Source: Deltaproteobacteria bacterium (GTDB taxonomy: Bacteria; Desulfobacterota; DSM-4660; Desulfatiglandales; HGW-15). From it: a stretch of 49,440 bases of DNA. The stretch is taken from NCBI GenBank assembly GCA_019310525.1, contig JAFDEE010000008.1, positions 1 to 49,440 of the forward strand, read 5' to 3'. Under the pieces are notes generated by a model, which did no database searches, was not told the origin of the DNA, and worked only from the letters and a program-made list of their open reading frames with translations. Every line of letters starts with the position of its first letter. Position 1 is the first letter of the stretch. Of the stretch, positions 7,962 through 16,145 are shown in pieces. A program made the translations under genes and the position numbers.

Positions 7962-8581
7962 CTGCCTGCCTCCTTTCTTTTAATATGATATCCGGAACCG
8001 TAACCTCGATGCAACAAGGTTCTGGAGATTGACTTGCCTTCAACAGGACCAGGGGGTTGGTCAGTCCCCGTAGATCCAAGTAAATGAATCATTTCATCTC
8101 CCCATGGAACCCCTCCCGGGGTCCAATCAACAGATATCAAACCGAGGGCACTAACCTGACCAAGAAACCCACCAATTGCGATATTGCAATCCTTCAATAA
8201 GGCATCATTGCATTCCAAATCATTCAGTGCACTGAAATCTCCACTTCCTCCCCTTGATGTCTTTGCTAGACAACGGTTTGAAACGGATCCCTTTCTATGG
8301 AGATACCCTGGAAATATGGTCTTGTCGCGGGCAGGTGGAAAAGGTCGCACCCCTAGGCCGCCAGATAAAACCAACGGAATTCCAATCGGATGGAAGCATG
8401 ACTCAGTGACGGGAAATGGGGAGGAAAAGCAGAGGAACGTCTCCCGGGGAAGTTTCAAGGAGACTGATTCCATCCTCCTTTCTTCCCTGCTGGCACATGA
8501 TTTGCTTTTAATGTATCCAGACAGGGAGACCGGACCTTTTAACAGGCTGTTGAAAGGGAATTTCCCGTGGAAAGGAAAACT
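7962..8581. other. Intergenic region without a recognisable gene
   Basis: About 620 bases between the divergent 58-residue ORF and the radical SAM gene. It must hold promoters for both sides, but no convincing -35/-10 pair, operator palindrome or RNA gene is seen. The longest frame here (minus strand, part of 7949-9073) runs into the antisense of the radical SAM gene and has no family resemblance, so it is not accepted. Confidence 0.5.
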
Positions 8582-9562
8582 ATGGGGGAAAATCAAGCCA
8601 GTGAGAGAAAGTACCTGTTTGGCCCAGTTCCTTCCCGCCGTTTGGGACTGTCCCTTGGAATCGACCTCACTCCCTTCAAGACCTGCAGTCTCGATTGTGT
8701 GTTCTGCCAACTGGGACGGACTACAAAAAAGACGGTCCTTCGGAAGGAATATGTCCCCATCGAGGCGGTGATTGCCGAGATCGAGGCCTGGCTGGCATCG
8801 GGGGGACGGGCGGATTATCTCACGCTCTCCGGGTCCGGGGAACCGACTCTCCATTCCCGATTCGGAGATGTGCTCTCCTTCATTCGTTCCCACTGCGGGA
8901 TTCCCACCGTGCTGTTGACCAACGGCACCATGCTTTTTCACCCCGAGGTTCGAAGTGCTGCCTGCAACGCCGACATTGTCAAAGTTTCCTTGAGCGCCTG
9001 GGACCAGGCCTCTTACGGGTGGATGAATCGTCCCCATCCGGATCTCCGGTTTGAGCAACTGATTGAAGGGCAAAAGATCTTTCGGGATCAGTTCAAGGGA
9101 AATCTCTGGATGGAAGTCTTCCTGGTCGCAGGCATGAACAGCTCCCCCGACGATGTCTCAAAGATCGCCGCCTTGGTGGAGGAAATACGTCCGGACCGTA
9201 TCCATCTTAATACTGCTGTACGGCCCCCCGCGGAAGAATTCGCCCAGCCGCTCTCAAGGCAGCGCCTGGCCGCTCTGGTCAACCTTTTTCGTCCCACTGC
9301 TGAAGTCATTGCAGAGTTCACCCCTCATACCACCTCCGGCATAAGGGCAAGTCAGGAAAGGGTATTCTTCATGCTGAAAAGGCGCCCCTGCACGGCGGAG
9401 CAGATCGCAGAGGCCTTTGGCATGCACCTTAACGAGGTTTCGAAAATTATCGGGAATCTGTTGCGCGCCCACCGCATTTTGGCGGAACGGCGGGATACAG
9501 CCGTGTATTATCGGGCCAAAAACACGGATGAGAAATCGACGGAAGGCATGGAAGGCGGGTAA
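8582..9562 (+). CDS. Radical SAM protein (COG0731-like) with C-terminal helical/winged domain
   Basis: A 326-residue enzyme. The radical SAM cluster motif is C35-SLD-C39-VF-C42, and the glycine-rich SAM-binding strand is seen as LTLSGSGEPTLH. The N-terminal block FGPVPSRRLGLSLGIDLTP is typical of the COG0731 group related to wybutosine-type iron-sulfur oxidoreductases. The last 90 or so residues (from RRPCTAEQIAEAFGMHLNEV) look like a winged-helix domain. The reaction is not known for this group. ATG 8582 with AAAGGAAA upstream is preferred over the GTG at 8567. It stands alone, followed by small Cys-rich proteins on the same strand; whether they are co-transcribed is unclear because the gap is 193 bases. 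Confidence 0.85.
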   Translation: MGENQASERKYLFGPVPSRRLGLSLGIDLTPFKTCSLDCVFCQLGRTTKKTVLRKEYVPIEAVIAEIEAWLASGGRADYLTLSGSGEPTLHSRFGDVLSFIRSHCGIPTVLLTNGTMLFHPEVRSAACNADIVKVSLSAWDQASYGWMNRPHPDLRFEQLIEGQKIFRDQFKGNLWMEVFLVAGMNSSPDDVSKIAALVEEIRPDRIHLNTAVRPPAEEFAQPLSRQRLAALVNLFRPTAEVIAEFTPHTTSGIRASQERVFFMLKRRPCTAEQIAEAFGMHLNEVSKIIGNLLRAHRILAERRDTAVYYRAKNTDEKSTEGMEGG

Positions 9563-9755
9563 AACACAGGGTCCTATTGATCAGGATCCAGCGAAAAACC
9601 ATGCCCGAGCCGACCGAAGATAGATGATCCGGTCGCAAAAGACGGCGGATCCATTGAGATTAGCCGCCCGTGGAAGGGAAGCGGATCTGTGGTGGCCCGA
9701 GAGAGCCGCTTTACACGTAATCGCTTTTCACCATGAAGGAAAGGAGGATGACGAG

Positions 9756-9968
9756 ATGCCCAGAGGAGACGGAACAGGCCCAAGGGGACAAGGCCCTGGA
9801 ACAGGAGGTGGAAGAGGTAGAGGAGGCGGACGCGGAGGCGGCTTTGGAGCAGGCCCGGGCGGCAATTGCATCTGCCCGAATTGCGGCGAAAAGGTGCCCC
9901 ACCAGCCCGGAATCCCTTGCTACCAGGAACAATGCCCGAAGTGCGGCACCGCCATGACCCGTGAATGA
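9756..9968 (+). CDS. Small Gly/Arg-rich zinc-ribbon protein
   Basis: A 70-residue protein. It begins with MPRGDGTGPRGQGPGTGGGR, a glycine-arginine tract to about residue 37 that resembles the DUF5320 leader (M-P-x-x-D-G-T-G-P-x-G). It ends with a two-knuckle zinc or Fe-S ribbon: C38, C40, C43 and C55, C60, C63. The ATG at 9756 has AAGGAGGATGACGAG upstream, which settles the start; the upstream open frame to 9624 has no ribosome site. Role unknown. Similar small proteins occur beside Mrp/NifX-like genes in anaerobes, none of which is visible here. Confidence 0.75.
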   Translation: MPRGDGTGPRGQGPGTGGGRGRGGGRGGGFGAGPGGNCICPNCGEKVPHQPGIPCYQEQCPKCGTAMTRE

Positions 9969-10120
9969 CAATCTTTCTTGAGGTCCATTTTGCTTGAAAA
10001 CCCGGGACGGGGCCGTCAAGGACCCGTCTTCAGGTCCCGGGAATGGAGACGTGGGGCCGGGGTCCATGATGAGGCCAGAGACCTTGAAAACCACCCAGAC
10101 CATGACTATGGTTGTATGAG

Positions 10121-10380
10121 ATGGATCACGACTTGGAATTCCAGGACGAAACCGTCAAGAAGAGAATCGCTGAAGAGGATCTCATCCGGGAACGGGGGGG
10201 AAAGTCTACTTCGGCGGGGGAAGACATTGCAGGAACCGGATCGAACAATTCAAGGAGCGTGGCGAGGTCCAGGTGGAAGAAGTGGACTCTTCAGGGTTCA
10301 AGTGCTTTGAGCAAGCTGGAGAGAAGTTGTACCGGATCTGGCTGAAGATTGATGAAACAAGACTGGATGATCTTTACTGA
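10121..10380 (+). pseudogene. Small hypothetical gene broken by a -1 frame error at a G7 run
   Basis: Frame 1 runs from ATG 10121 (MDHDLEFQDETVKKRIAEED) to RERGG, then loses sense after the G7 at 10194-10200. In the next frame the sequence continues naturally (GKVYFGGGRHCRNRIEQFKE) to LDDLY and the TGA at 10378-10380. One extra G gives an 86-residue protein. No family is recognised; the GGGRHCRN segment is distinctive. Either the assembly is one G short or the gene is mutated. A similar one-base deficit is seen in two other homopolymers of the window. Confidence 0.5.
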
Positions 10381-10644
10381 TGTCCCGGAAAGAAAAAAAC
10401 AAGGTCAGAGGAAACGCCTCGATTACGGGGCCGATGGAGCCTCGGCCCGAAGCCTCCGATCCCGGGCTGCTCCGGAGATTCCTGAGGTGGATCGCCAGGG
10501 GTGCTGATCAGGCAAAGAGCGGAAGAACTTATTGCCCCACCTGACAGATCAAGCATTAGGATCCCGCCGGGTCGGCTCGGGATGGATCCAGTGTGCGAGA
10601 CCTTTAACCCATTCCATGAAACCCTGGTTCAAGGAGGAATCGAA

Positions 10645-11022
10645 ATGCAGTGTGAAAGGTGCGGCGACGCTGTGCCCGCCGGAGAAGAAAGGGAACTTCA
10701 CGGGCAGATCCTTTGTGAGGACTGTTACATGGACTTCCTATCTCCTCCCAAGGCATGTGATCCCTGGGCGGTCCACAGCGCCAAGTCTTTCACAAGGAAA
10801 CAGGCCCGAAATGTGCAACTCAACCCAGTGCAACAAAAAATCCTTCGCATCCTCGAAGAACAGGGGCCTGTTGAACCGGGTCGGTTGGCCAAAAGGCTTC
10901 AAATCAAGCCAACGGACCTTGAAAGGGAAATCGCTGCTCTCAGGCACATGGAAAAGGTGAGGGGTGCCCTTAGGGACGGAAAGCGTGTGCTCCTGCCCTG
11001 GGACCAGCCGCCCTCACAATGA
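10645..11022 (+). CDS. Small zinc-ribbon plus winged-helix protein
   Basis: A 125-residue protein. Its N-terminus has a treble-clef or LIM-like ribbon with C3-x2-C6 and C24-x2-C27 (MQCERCGDAVPAGEE, ILCEDCYMD). The C-terminal half (about 65-120) reads as a winged helix: VQQKILRILEEQGPVEPGRL, AKRLQIKPTDLEREIAALRH, then a wing before LLPW. Both parts suggest nucleic-acid or protein binding under metal control, although the target is unknown. The start is fixed by AAGGAGG 7 bases before ATG 10645; the frame is open upstream to 10501 with no good site. A strong terminator follows at 11049. Confidence 0.78.
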   Translation: MQCERCGDAVPAGEERELHGQILCEDCYMDFLSPPKACDPWAVHSAKSFTRKQARNVQLNPVQQKILRILEEQGPVEPGRLAKRLQIKPTDLEREIAALRHMEKVRGALRDGKRVLLPWDQPPSQ

Positions 11023-11048
11023 AATACTATCAGGATAGTCTCACTTTC

Positions 11049-11078
11049 GGGCGCCTCAAGGACTTGGCGCCCTTTTTT
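11049..11078 (+). terminator. Rho-independent terminator
   Basis: Arms GGGCGCC (11049-11055) and GGCGCCC (11066-11072) with a 10-base loop are followed directly by T6. It lies 27 bases after the stop of the zinc-ribbon/winged-helix gene. Confidence 0.9.
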
Positions 11079-11638
11079 CATCCTTTCCGGTGCCTCCTGG
11101 TGATCCGGTCCCAGGCACGCGTTCATCCGGGCAAACTCCTCGTCCATACTTTCCGGAAATTTTTCTTGTACTGTGAAAGATCCTTTCAATATTTCATCCA
11201 TTCCCCCGTTGCCCGGGCTGGGTCCCATTGAGTCCTTTCAGAACGAATAATCTCCCCACACCGGACACTGCTGAAGACGGTTTTCATCTCCCTGGATCCT
11301 GCATAAACAATAATTTTTTCTCTTTCCTCAAAAAATGGTACGAAAGGTGCATAAGAGTACTGAGATAAGGCCGACATCCTCTCTCTCCCCGGCCGAAGAC
11401 TCGCGCTTGAAACCTTACGGGAGAGAGCGCACAACGTTGCGCCGTCGGCACTGAAAAGCCGAGTGGAGCGACAAAAACCTGACGGGGAGATACGGGAGTC
11501 TCGATCTGACAACTTCCCCGGAAGGGCAATGTTTTCCAGGGTAAGGAGAGGGCCCTGGGGTAGGGTCTTCTCCGGGATTTCCGGAAGCCAGCCTGTTGAG
11601 GGGCGGGACCTTTTTTTTCGGACCCGAAAGCGGCTGCA
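11079..11638. other. Intergenic region without a recognisable gene
   Basis: 560 bases between the terminator and the hybrid kinase gene. There are AT-rich stretches (for example 11305-11340) that could hold a promoter, but no clear -35/-10 pair. No structured RNA or repeat is recognised. Confidence 0.5.
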
Positions 11639-14425
11639 ATGAGATTCAAAACCAAATTGATCTTGGCTTTCTCGGTCCTCCTCGGCCTTGCCGGAGCATC
11701 CATCTATTTCATTCTTTCAGGGTATTTCCAAAGGGAAATCACGGAGGAGGCAAGGAGGCGCGAGATCACTTTCGTCAGAGGACTTCGGCAGGGTCTTGAG
11801 CCTCTTCTGGCCAACCGGGACGCCCGAAGTTTAAACCGCAGGCTCCGCCGAATCGGTCGAGATATGATCCAGATCCGTTACATCGTGATCCTGGACGAAA
11901 ACGGCCAAGTGATTGCAAGCAGTAGTGGGCGTAGATTTCCACGCTGCCTCCTCCGGGCCCACCCGCCCCAACGCGCCAATGTCACCCACGACCAGGTTTT
12001 TCACTCTGAAAACGGAAGTGTCAGGGACTTCGTTTTTCGCTCCTCCCGGTGGCCTGGAACCGAAATCCACGTGGGGATGAGCGAAGAATTCCTCCGACAA
12101 GACATCCGCAGGGCTCGCAGGACAATAGGCTTTGTGGTGCTGGCCTGGACGGGTGTCGGGATCCTCTTGGCCTGGTTTCTGTCGTTCTACCTAAGACGAA
12201 ATCTCGAAGATCTCTCTTATGCCCTCGAAAAGTTCGGGGAAGGTAGATTAGACTTCCGTTTGGAGGAAAAAGGGGATCCGGAGGTTGCGGCCCTCATCCG
12301 AAGTTACAACCGCATGGCCGATATGCTCCAGGAAAGGGCGGCCGAACTTCTTCAATCCAATGAAAGGATCGAGCACCTGAACGCGGTCCTGGGAGCCATC
12401 CGAAACGTAAACCAGCGTATCACCCGGGAAAAGGACCGGGACCGTATGCTCCAGGGTGTGTGCGACGACCTCTGTGAGACCCGGGGGTTTCTCCATGCCT
12501 GGATCGCCCTAAGGGACGGTGCCGGAGAGTATTTCGCCTTCAAGCAGGCAGGACTCGGAAAAGATGCCGCCTCCTGCATCCTGGAAACCCTTCGGAGCAG
12601 CGACTCCACAGATCCCTGGAACAGGGCCCTCAGGACGGGCGAAGCCCTGACGATTGAGTCTCCTTCCATTTCATGTCCCAAGTACCCTTTGCCCAGCCCC
12701 AACGACAGCCAGGGTCTCATGACGGTACGGTTGGAGTACGGCGGGGAAATCTACGGTCTTATGACCATCGGCCTGCCCGCCAAGTTCATAAATAGTGAAC
12801 AGGAGAGGCGTCTGTTTGAAGAAGTAGCCGGGGATCTTGCTTACGCCCTCCATACCTTGGACCTGGAGGAGAAGGGAAGGCGGGCAGAAGAAGACCTCAG
12901 GGAACGGGAGGAAAGGCTCCGGGCCGTATTTGAAGCAGTCCCCAATCCCATTGTAGTCTATGATCCGAACGGGCACCCCCAGTACCTGAACTCGGCCTTC
13001 ACCCGGGTATTCGGATGGACCCTGGAGGAACTGAGGGGAAAACGCATTCCTTACGTGCCCGAGGATCAAGAGGCCATCACAGCTGAGAAAATACGCGAGA
13101 TCAATGAAACAGGCGGGCCGGTAAGAATCGACACCGTTAGATTGACCCGCGACGGGAAACCCGTCGAGGTCCTCTTGAGCGCGGCCAGCATCCGCGGCCC
13201 CCATGGGGAACCAGACGGGATGGTGGTCAACCTCACCGACATGACCGAAACGAAAAGGCTGGAAAAGCAATTCCGGCAGGCCCAGAAGATGGAATCCATA
13301 GGCACCCTTGCCGGAGGGATCGCCCACGACTTCAACAACCTGCTCATGGGAATCCAGGGGAATATCACCCTGCTCTCTTATGACATCGATCCGGAAAGTC
13401 CTGATTTCCAGCAGGCCCGGGGCAGGATCCGGAACATTGAACAACTGGTGCGAAGCGGGGCCGACCTGACGAAGCAATTACTGGGCTTTGCAAAGGGGGG
13501 TAAATACGAGGTCAAGCCCACGGACCTGAACCGCCTCGTAAGGGAACAGACCCGGATCTTCGGGCGCACCAAAAAGGAGATCCGGATCCATGAAAAGTAT
13601 GACGAGAATCTCTGGATGGTGGAGGCGGATCGGACCCAGATGGCCCAGGTCTTGATGAACCTTTATGTAAATGCATGGCAGGCCATGCCCGGCGGTGGAA
13701 ATCTTTATGTCGAAACCGCAAACATGACCGTGGAACCGGATTCGATCAAGGCCTTCGAGGTCAAGCCCGGCCGGTATGTCAAAATCTCCATCACGGACAC
13801 GGGTGTCGGGATGGATGAGGAGACCCAGAGGAGGATATTCGAACCCTTTTTCACTACCAAGGCTAAAGGCATAGGAACAGGTCTTGGGCTTTCCGCTGTT
13901 TACGGAATCGTCAAGAATCACGGTGGATTCATCACCGTATACAGCGAAAAGGGAGAAGGAAGCAGTTTTCACATCTACCTCCCGGCCTCGGGAGATGCCG
14001 CAACCGATTCACTATCCTCGCCCCGGGAAGACGCGATCGAAAAAGGAAAAGAAGGAATTCTGCTGGTGGACGATGAAGAGATGATTCTCGAGGTCGGCAG
14101 GGGGATGCTTGAAAAACTCGGATACCACGTCTTTACTGCCGGAAGCGGTAAAGAAGCGCTGGAGACCTACCAAAGGGAAAGGGAGCGGATCGACCTGGTC
14201 ATCCTGGATATGATCCTGCCGGACATGCCCGGCAAAAAAATCTTTGAAGAAATCAGAGCGATCTATCCGCCGGTGAAGGTTCTGCTTGCCAGTGGATACA
14301 GTCTCAACGGTCAGGCCCAGGAGATCCTGGCCGGCGGCTGTCTCGGGTTCATACAAAAGCCTTTTACCATGAACGAACTTTCCCGCAGGTTACGGGAGTG
14401 CCTTGATCCTTCACCCGGGAGATGA
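11639..14425 (+). CDS. Membrane hybrid histidine kinase (HAMP-GAF-PAS-HisKA-HATPase-REC)
   Basis: A 928-residue kinase. Order: membrane helix 1 (about 7-27), a periplasmic sensor part of about 135 residues, membrane helix 2 (about 162-184), HAMP (185-240), GAF (about 255-410), PAS (about 420-535), HisKA with H563 in [13 protein letters not shown], HATPase with DTGVGMD and GTGLGL boxes, and a C-terminal receiver with phospho-acceptor D857 ([10 protein letters not shown]). The [11 protein letters not shown] pattern is that of the NtrB-like HisKA subgroup. The signal passes from the periplasm to an internal receiver; no output gene is adjacent. The start at ATG 11639 gives a proper N-terminal membrane anchor, although its ribosome site is weak. 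It appears to be a single-gene unit. Confidence 0.93.
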   Translation: MRFKTKLILAFSVLLGLAGASIYFILSGYFQREITEEARRREITFVRGLRQGLEPLLANRDARSLNRRLRRIGRDMIQIRYIVILDENGQVIASSSGRRFPRCLLRAHPPQRANVTHDQVFHSENGSVRDFVFRSSRWPGTEIHVGMSEEFLRQDIRRARRTIGFVVLAWTGVGILLAWFLSFYLRRNLEDLSYALEKFGEGRLDFRLEEKGDPEVAALIRSYNRMADMLQERAAELLQSNERIEHLNAVLGAIRNVNQRITREKDRDRMLQGVCDDLCETRGFLHAWIALRDGAGEYFAFKQAGLGKDAASCILETLRSSDSTDPWNRALRTGEALTIESPSISCPKYPLPSPNDSQGLMTVRLEYGGEIYGLMTIGLPAKFINSEQERRLFEEVAGDLAYALHTLDLEEKGRRAEEDLREREERLRAVFEAVPNPIVVYDPNGHPQYLNSAFTRVFGWTLEELRGKRIPYVPEDQEAITAEKIREINETGGPVRIDTVRLTRDGKPVEVLLSAASIRGPHGEPDGMVVNLTDMTETKRLEKQFRQAQKMESIGTLAGGIAHDFNNLLMGIQGNITLLSYDIDPESPDFQQARGRIRNIEQLVRSGADLTKQLLGFAKGGKYEVKPTDLNRLVREQTRIFGRTKKEIRIHEKYDENLWMVEADRTQMAQVLMNLYVNAWQAMPGGGNLYVETANMTVEPDSIKAFEVKPGRYVKISITDTGVGMDEETQRRIFEPFFTTKAKGIGTGLGLSAVYGIVKNHGGFITVYSEKGEGSSFHIYLPASGDAATDSLSSPREDAIEKGKEGILLVDDEEMILEVGRGMLEKLGYHVFTAGSGKEALETYQRERERIDLVILDMILPDMPGKKIFEEIRAIYPPVKVLLASGYSLNGQAQEILAGGCLGFIQKPFTMNELSRRLRECLDPSPGR

Positions 14426-14449
14426 GAATATTTCCGGGATATGGCTGTT

Positions 14450-14494
14450 AAAAAACGGGGCCCCTGTCGGAGCCCGAGGGAGACTGCCGACAGG
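14450..14494 (-). terminator. Probable terminator of the DUF134/DUF5320 unit
   Basis: Arms CCTGTCGG (14463-14470) and CCGACAGG (14487-14494) form an 8-bp stem with a 16-base loop. On the minus strand a T6 tract follows seven bases after the stem (plus-strand A6 at 14450-14455). It lies 35 bases past the DUF5320 stop. The large loop and the gap before the T tract lower confidence. Confidence 0.55.
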
Positions 14495-14528
14495 AGACCC
14501 TGGAATGTGGAGGAGCCTGATTCCTGAT

Positions 14529-14879
14529 TTATGCCTCCGAAGGCTCCGCCTCCAGTTCCTCGATACGCCTGTTGATGGCCTCAAGGTCCTGTTTCAGGGC
14601 CTGGGCCTCCTCCTTCAGGGCACCGAGTTCATCCTCGGGGTTCATGCCATAGGGAACCCCGTAGTCAGGGGCGTACCCCGGCCTCCAGGCCGCCGGGTAT
14701 GCGCCGCGCCAGCCGAAGCCTCGCCCACGGCCGAAACCGGGACCGAAGCCCCTTCTGAAGCCGCGACCCCGCCCATAACCTCTCCATCCATAAGACCTTC
14801 CGTATGGGCCGCAGAAACCCCGGCCCCAACCGGTCATGGGTCCTGCTCCCATGGGTCCCGTTCCATCAAATCCGGGCAT
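14529..14879 (-). CDS. DUF5320 protein, copy A
   Basis: A 116-residue protein starting MPGFDGTGPMGAGPMTGWGR, the DUF5320 signature, followed by a Gly/Arg/aromatic-rich middle and a C-terminal coiled coil (DELGALKEEAQALKQDLEAI). The family is typical of anaerobes and often lies with DUF134 and Mrp/NifX-like genes; its function is unknown. ATG 14879 is fixed by CAAGGAGGTGATAGAG directly upstream. Its first 90 bases and its ribosome site are almost identical to those of copy B upstream, while the 3' parts differ: copy B lacks the coiled coil. Confidence 0.85.
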   Translation of the reverse strand: MPGFDGTGPMGAGPMTGWGRGFCGPYGRSYGWRGYGRGRGFRRGFGPGFGRGRGFGWRGAYPAAWRPGYAPDYGVPYGMNPEDELGALKEEAQALKQDLEAINRRIEELEAEPSEA

Positions 14880-14959
14880 CTCTATCACCTCCTTGAATTG
14901 AAATATTCATCGATTTTGATAGGGACGTATAAATTCGAGTCTCATTTTTCCTCTGTCGG

Positions 14960-15211
14960 CTACCACCATCCCCTGAACCCGCGGCCCCAATGCCGACCGA
15001 AACCTCTCCAGAAGCCGCGACCCCAGCCGGGTCTCCATCCAAAACACCTCCCCATGAAGCGGCCTCGACCGAACCAACGGGCCGGCATCCAGGATCCGGG
15101 TCCCCACGGAGGCGTCCACCCATAAGGCCTTCCGTATGGGCCGCAGAAACCCCGACCCCAACCGGTCATGGGTCCTGCTCCCATGGGTCCCGTTCCATCA
15201 AATCCGGGCAT
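14960..15211 (-). CDS. DUF5320 protein, copy B (short)
   Basis: An 83-residue protein with the same N-terminus as copy A (MPGFDGTGPMGAGPMTGWGR), then a different Gly/Trp/Arg-rich tail (GRGFWRGFGRHWGRGFRGWW). It ends before any coiled coil. The start ATG 15211 has the same AGGAGGTGATAGAG ribosome site. It lies 19 bases downstream of the DUF134 gene and about 80 bases upstream of copy A, so all three probably form one unit. Function unknown. The low-complexity tail suggests binding to another protein, nucleic acid or metal rather than catalysis. Confidence 0.8.
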   Translation of the reverse strand: MPGFDGTGPMGAGPMTGWGRGFCGPYGRPYGWTPPWGPGSWMPARWFGRGRFMGRCFGWRPGWGRGFWRGFGRHWGRGFRGWW

Positions 15212-15230
15212 CTCTATCACCTCCTTCCCT

Positions 15231-15569
15231 CTAAAAACCACCGCCCCACCCGTGACGGTGCCGCCTTCTTCCCCGGGGAGGCAGCTCAAAGTGTCCGCCC
15301 TCGATCCTGAGAACCTTCCCCATCACCAGGGCTTCGGCCACGGCGGCCCTGGCGTCGGCCAGTATCCGGCCGAAGGTCTGCCGGGAAACGTTCATCATCC
15401 CGGCGGCCGCCTCCTGGTCCAAACCCTGGTAATCGATCAAGCGGATAGCTTCAAGCCCCTCGATAGGCAGAACCACTTCCGCCCTACCCCACGGCGGCAC
15501 CCTGTTGGGGATGAAGGCATCAACAATGGGGGGGCCTTGTACAAACCTGCGTTTTCTGGGTCTTGGCAA
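15231..15569 (-). CDS. DUF134 family DNA-binding protein
   Basis: A 112-residue protein. It begins with the DUF134 hallmark MPRPRK and continues through the EAIRLIDYQGLDQEAAAGMM segment into a sigma-70-region-4-like helix-turn-helix, NVSRQTFGRILADARAAVAE. TTG at 15569 is taken as the start because AACAGGAGGATCCG precedes it and it gives the conserved N-terminus; starts at 15599 or 15620 have no ribosome site and lie on or upstream of the -10 box. The family is thought to be a transcription regulator, and local control of the two DUF5320 genes is a reasonable inference. Confidence 0.88.
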   Translation of the reverse strand: MPRPRKRRFVQGPPIVDAFIPNRVPPWGRAEVVLPIEGLEAIRLIDYQGLDQEAAAGMMNVSRQTFGRILADARAAVAEALVMGKVLRIEGGHFELPPRGRRRHRHGWGGGF

Positions 15570-15599
15570 CGGATCCTCCTGTTTTGAGCCTGCGCTCAT

Positions 15600-15628
15600 A
15601 ATATAATTCTTGCCCAGCAATTAGTCAA
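15600..15628 (-). promoter_or_regulatory. Sigma-70-type promoter of the DUF134 unit
   Basis: On the minus strand TTGACT (15623-15628) and TATATT (15600-15605) are separated by exactly 17 bases. Transcription would begin near 15593, leaving about 24 bases before the TTG start at 15569. This supports the TTG start over the longer frames. Confidence 0.7.
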
Positions 15629-15689
15629 GAAATTTTTTGAGCATATGACCATTATTGCATATTCGAGAGATGAGAGGACCTATGGCCTT

Positions 15690-16089
15690 CGGGCGCACTG
15701 GTGGCTGAAATCGCAGAAGCCTCGGATAAGCAGGCCAAGGGAATCGAGCAGTTGAATAATGCGGTGGCGGAGATCGACAAGGTGGTCCAGCGAACCGCGG
15801 CCAGCGCGGAAGAATCGGCTTCCGCCGCTGAAGAGATGCGCTTTCAATGTGATATGACTTTCCAAATGGTCAAGGAACTCAATGCCCTGATTCAGGGCGG
15901 GAAGGCTATCCGAAAGCAGAGCGGCGAAACCAGGGAAATAGCCTCGGGCAAGCCGGGAAAGGAAAAATCTTTACCCTCCCCCTCCATGAAATCCAAAAAA
16001 AAGGAGTGAGCGATCAACCATTCCGGACGATGGAGATCACCCCTGAGCATATTATTCCGATGGATGAGGCGGACTTCAAGGACTTCTAA
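15690..16089 (+). pseudogene. Methyl-accepting chemotaxis protein, 3' remnant
   Basis: Only the end of a chemoreceptor signalling domain is present: LVAEIAEASDKQAKGIEQLN followed by the AVAEIDKVVQRTAASAEESA block. There is no membrane segment, ligand domain or hairpin tip upstream. The first frame stops at 16007-16009 after an A8 run. The typical receptor tail (PEHIIPMDEADFKDF) continues in the next frame to a stop at 16087-16089, so one extra A would join the two. The remnant lies against the DUF134 promoter and has no start codon with a ribosome site. It is a truncated, probably silent gene. Confidence 0.75.
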
Positions 16090-16145
16090 AGGAATTTTTA
16101 TCAGGTGGAACAATCCGCTGAGCCGTCCTCTCCCTGTATTTCTGC

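Noticed and set aside
7949-9073. Long minus-strand frame of 374 codons
   Set aside because: It runs antisense through the radical SAM gene, has low-complexity Gly/Pro/Ser composition and no family resemblance.
10899-11228. Minus-strand frame containing MDEILKGSFTVQEKFPESMD
   Set aside because: It crosses a strong terminator and the end of the plus-strand zinc-ribbon gene, and its ribosome site is weak. It is not impossible, but unsupported.
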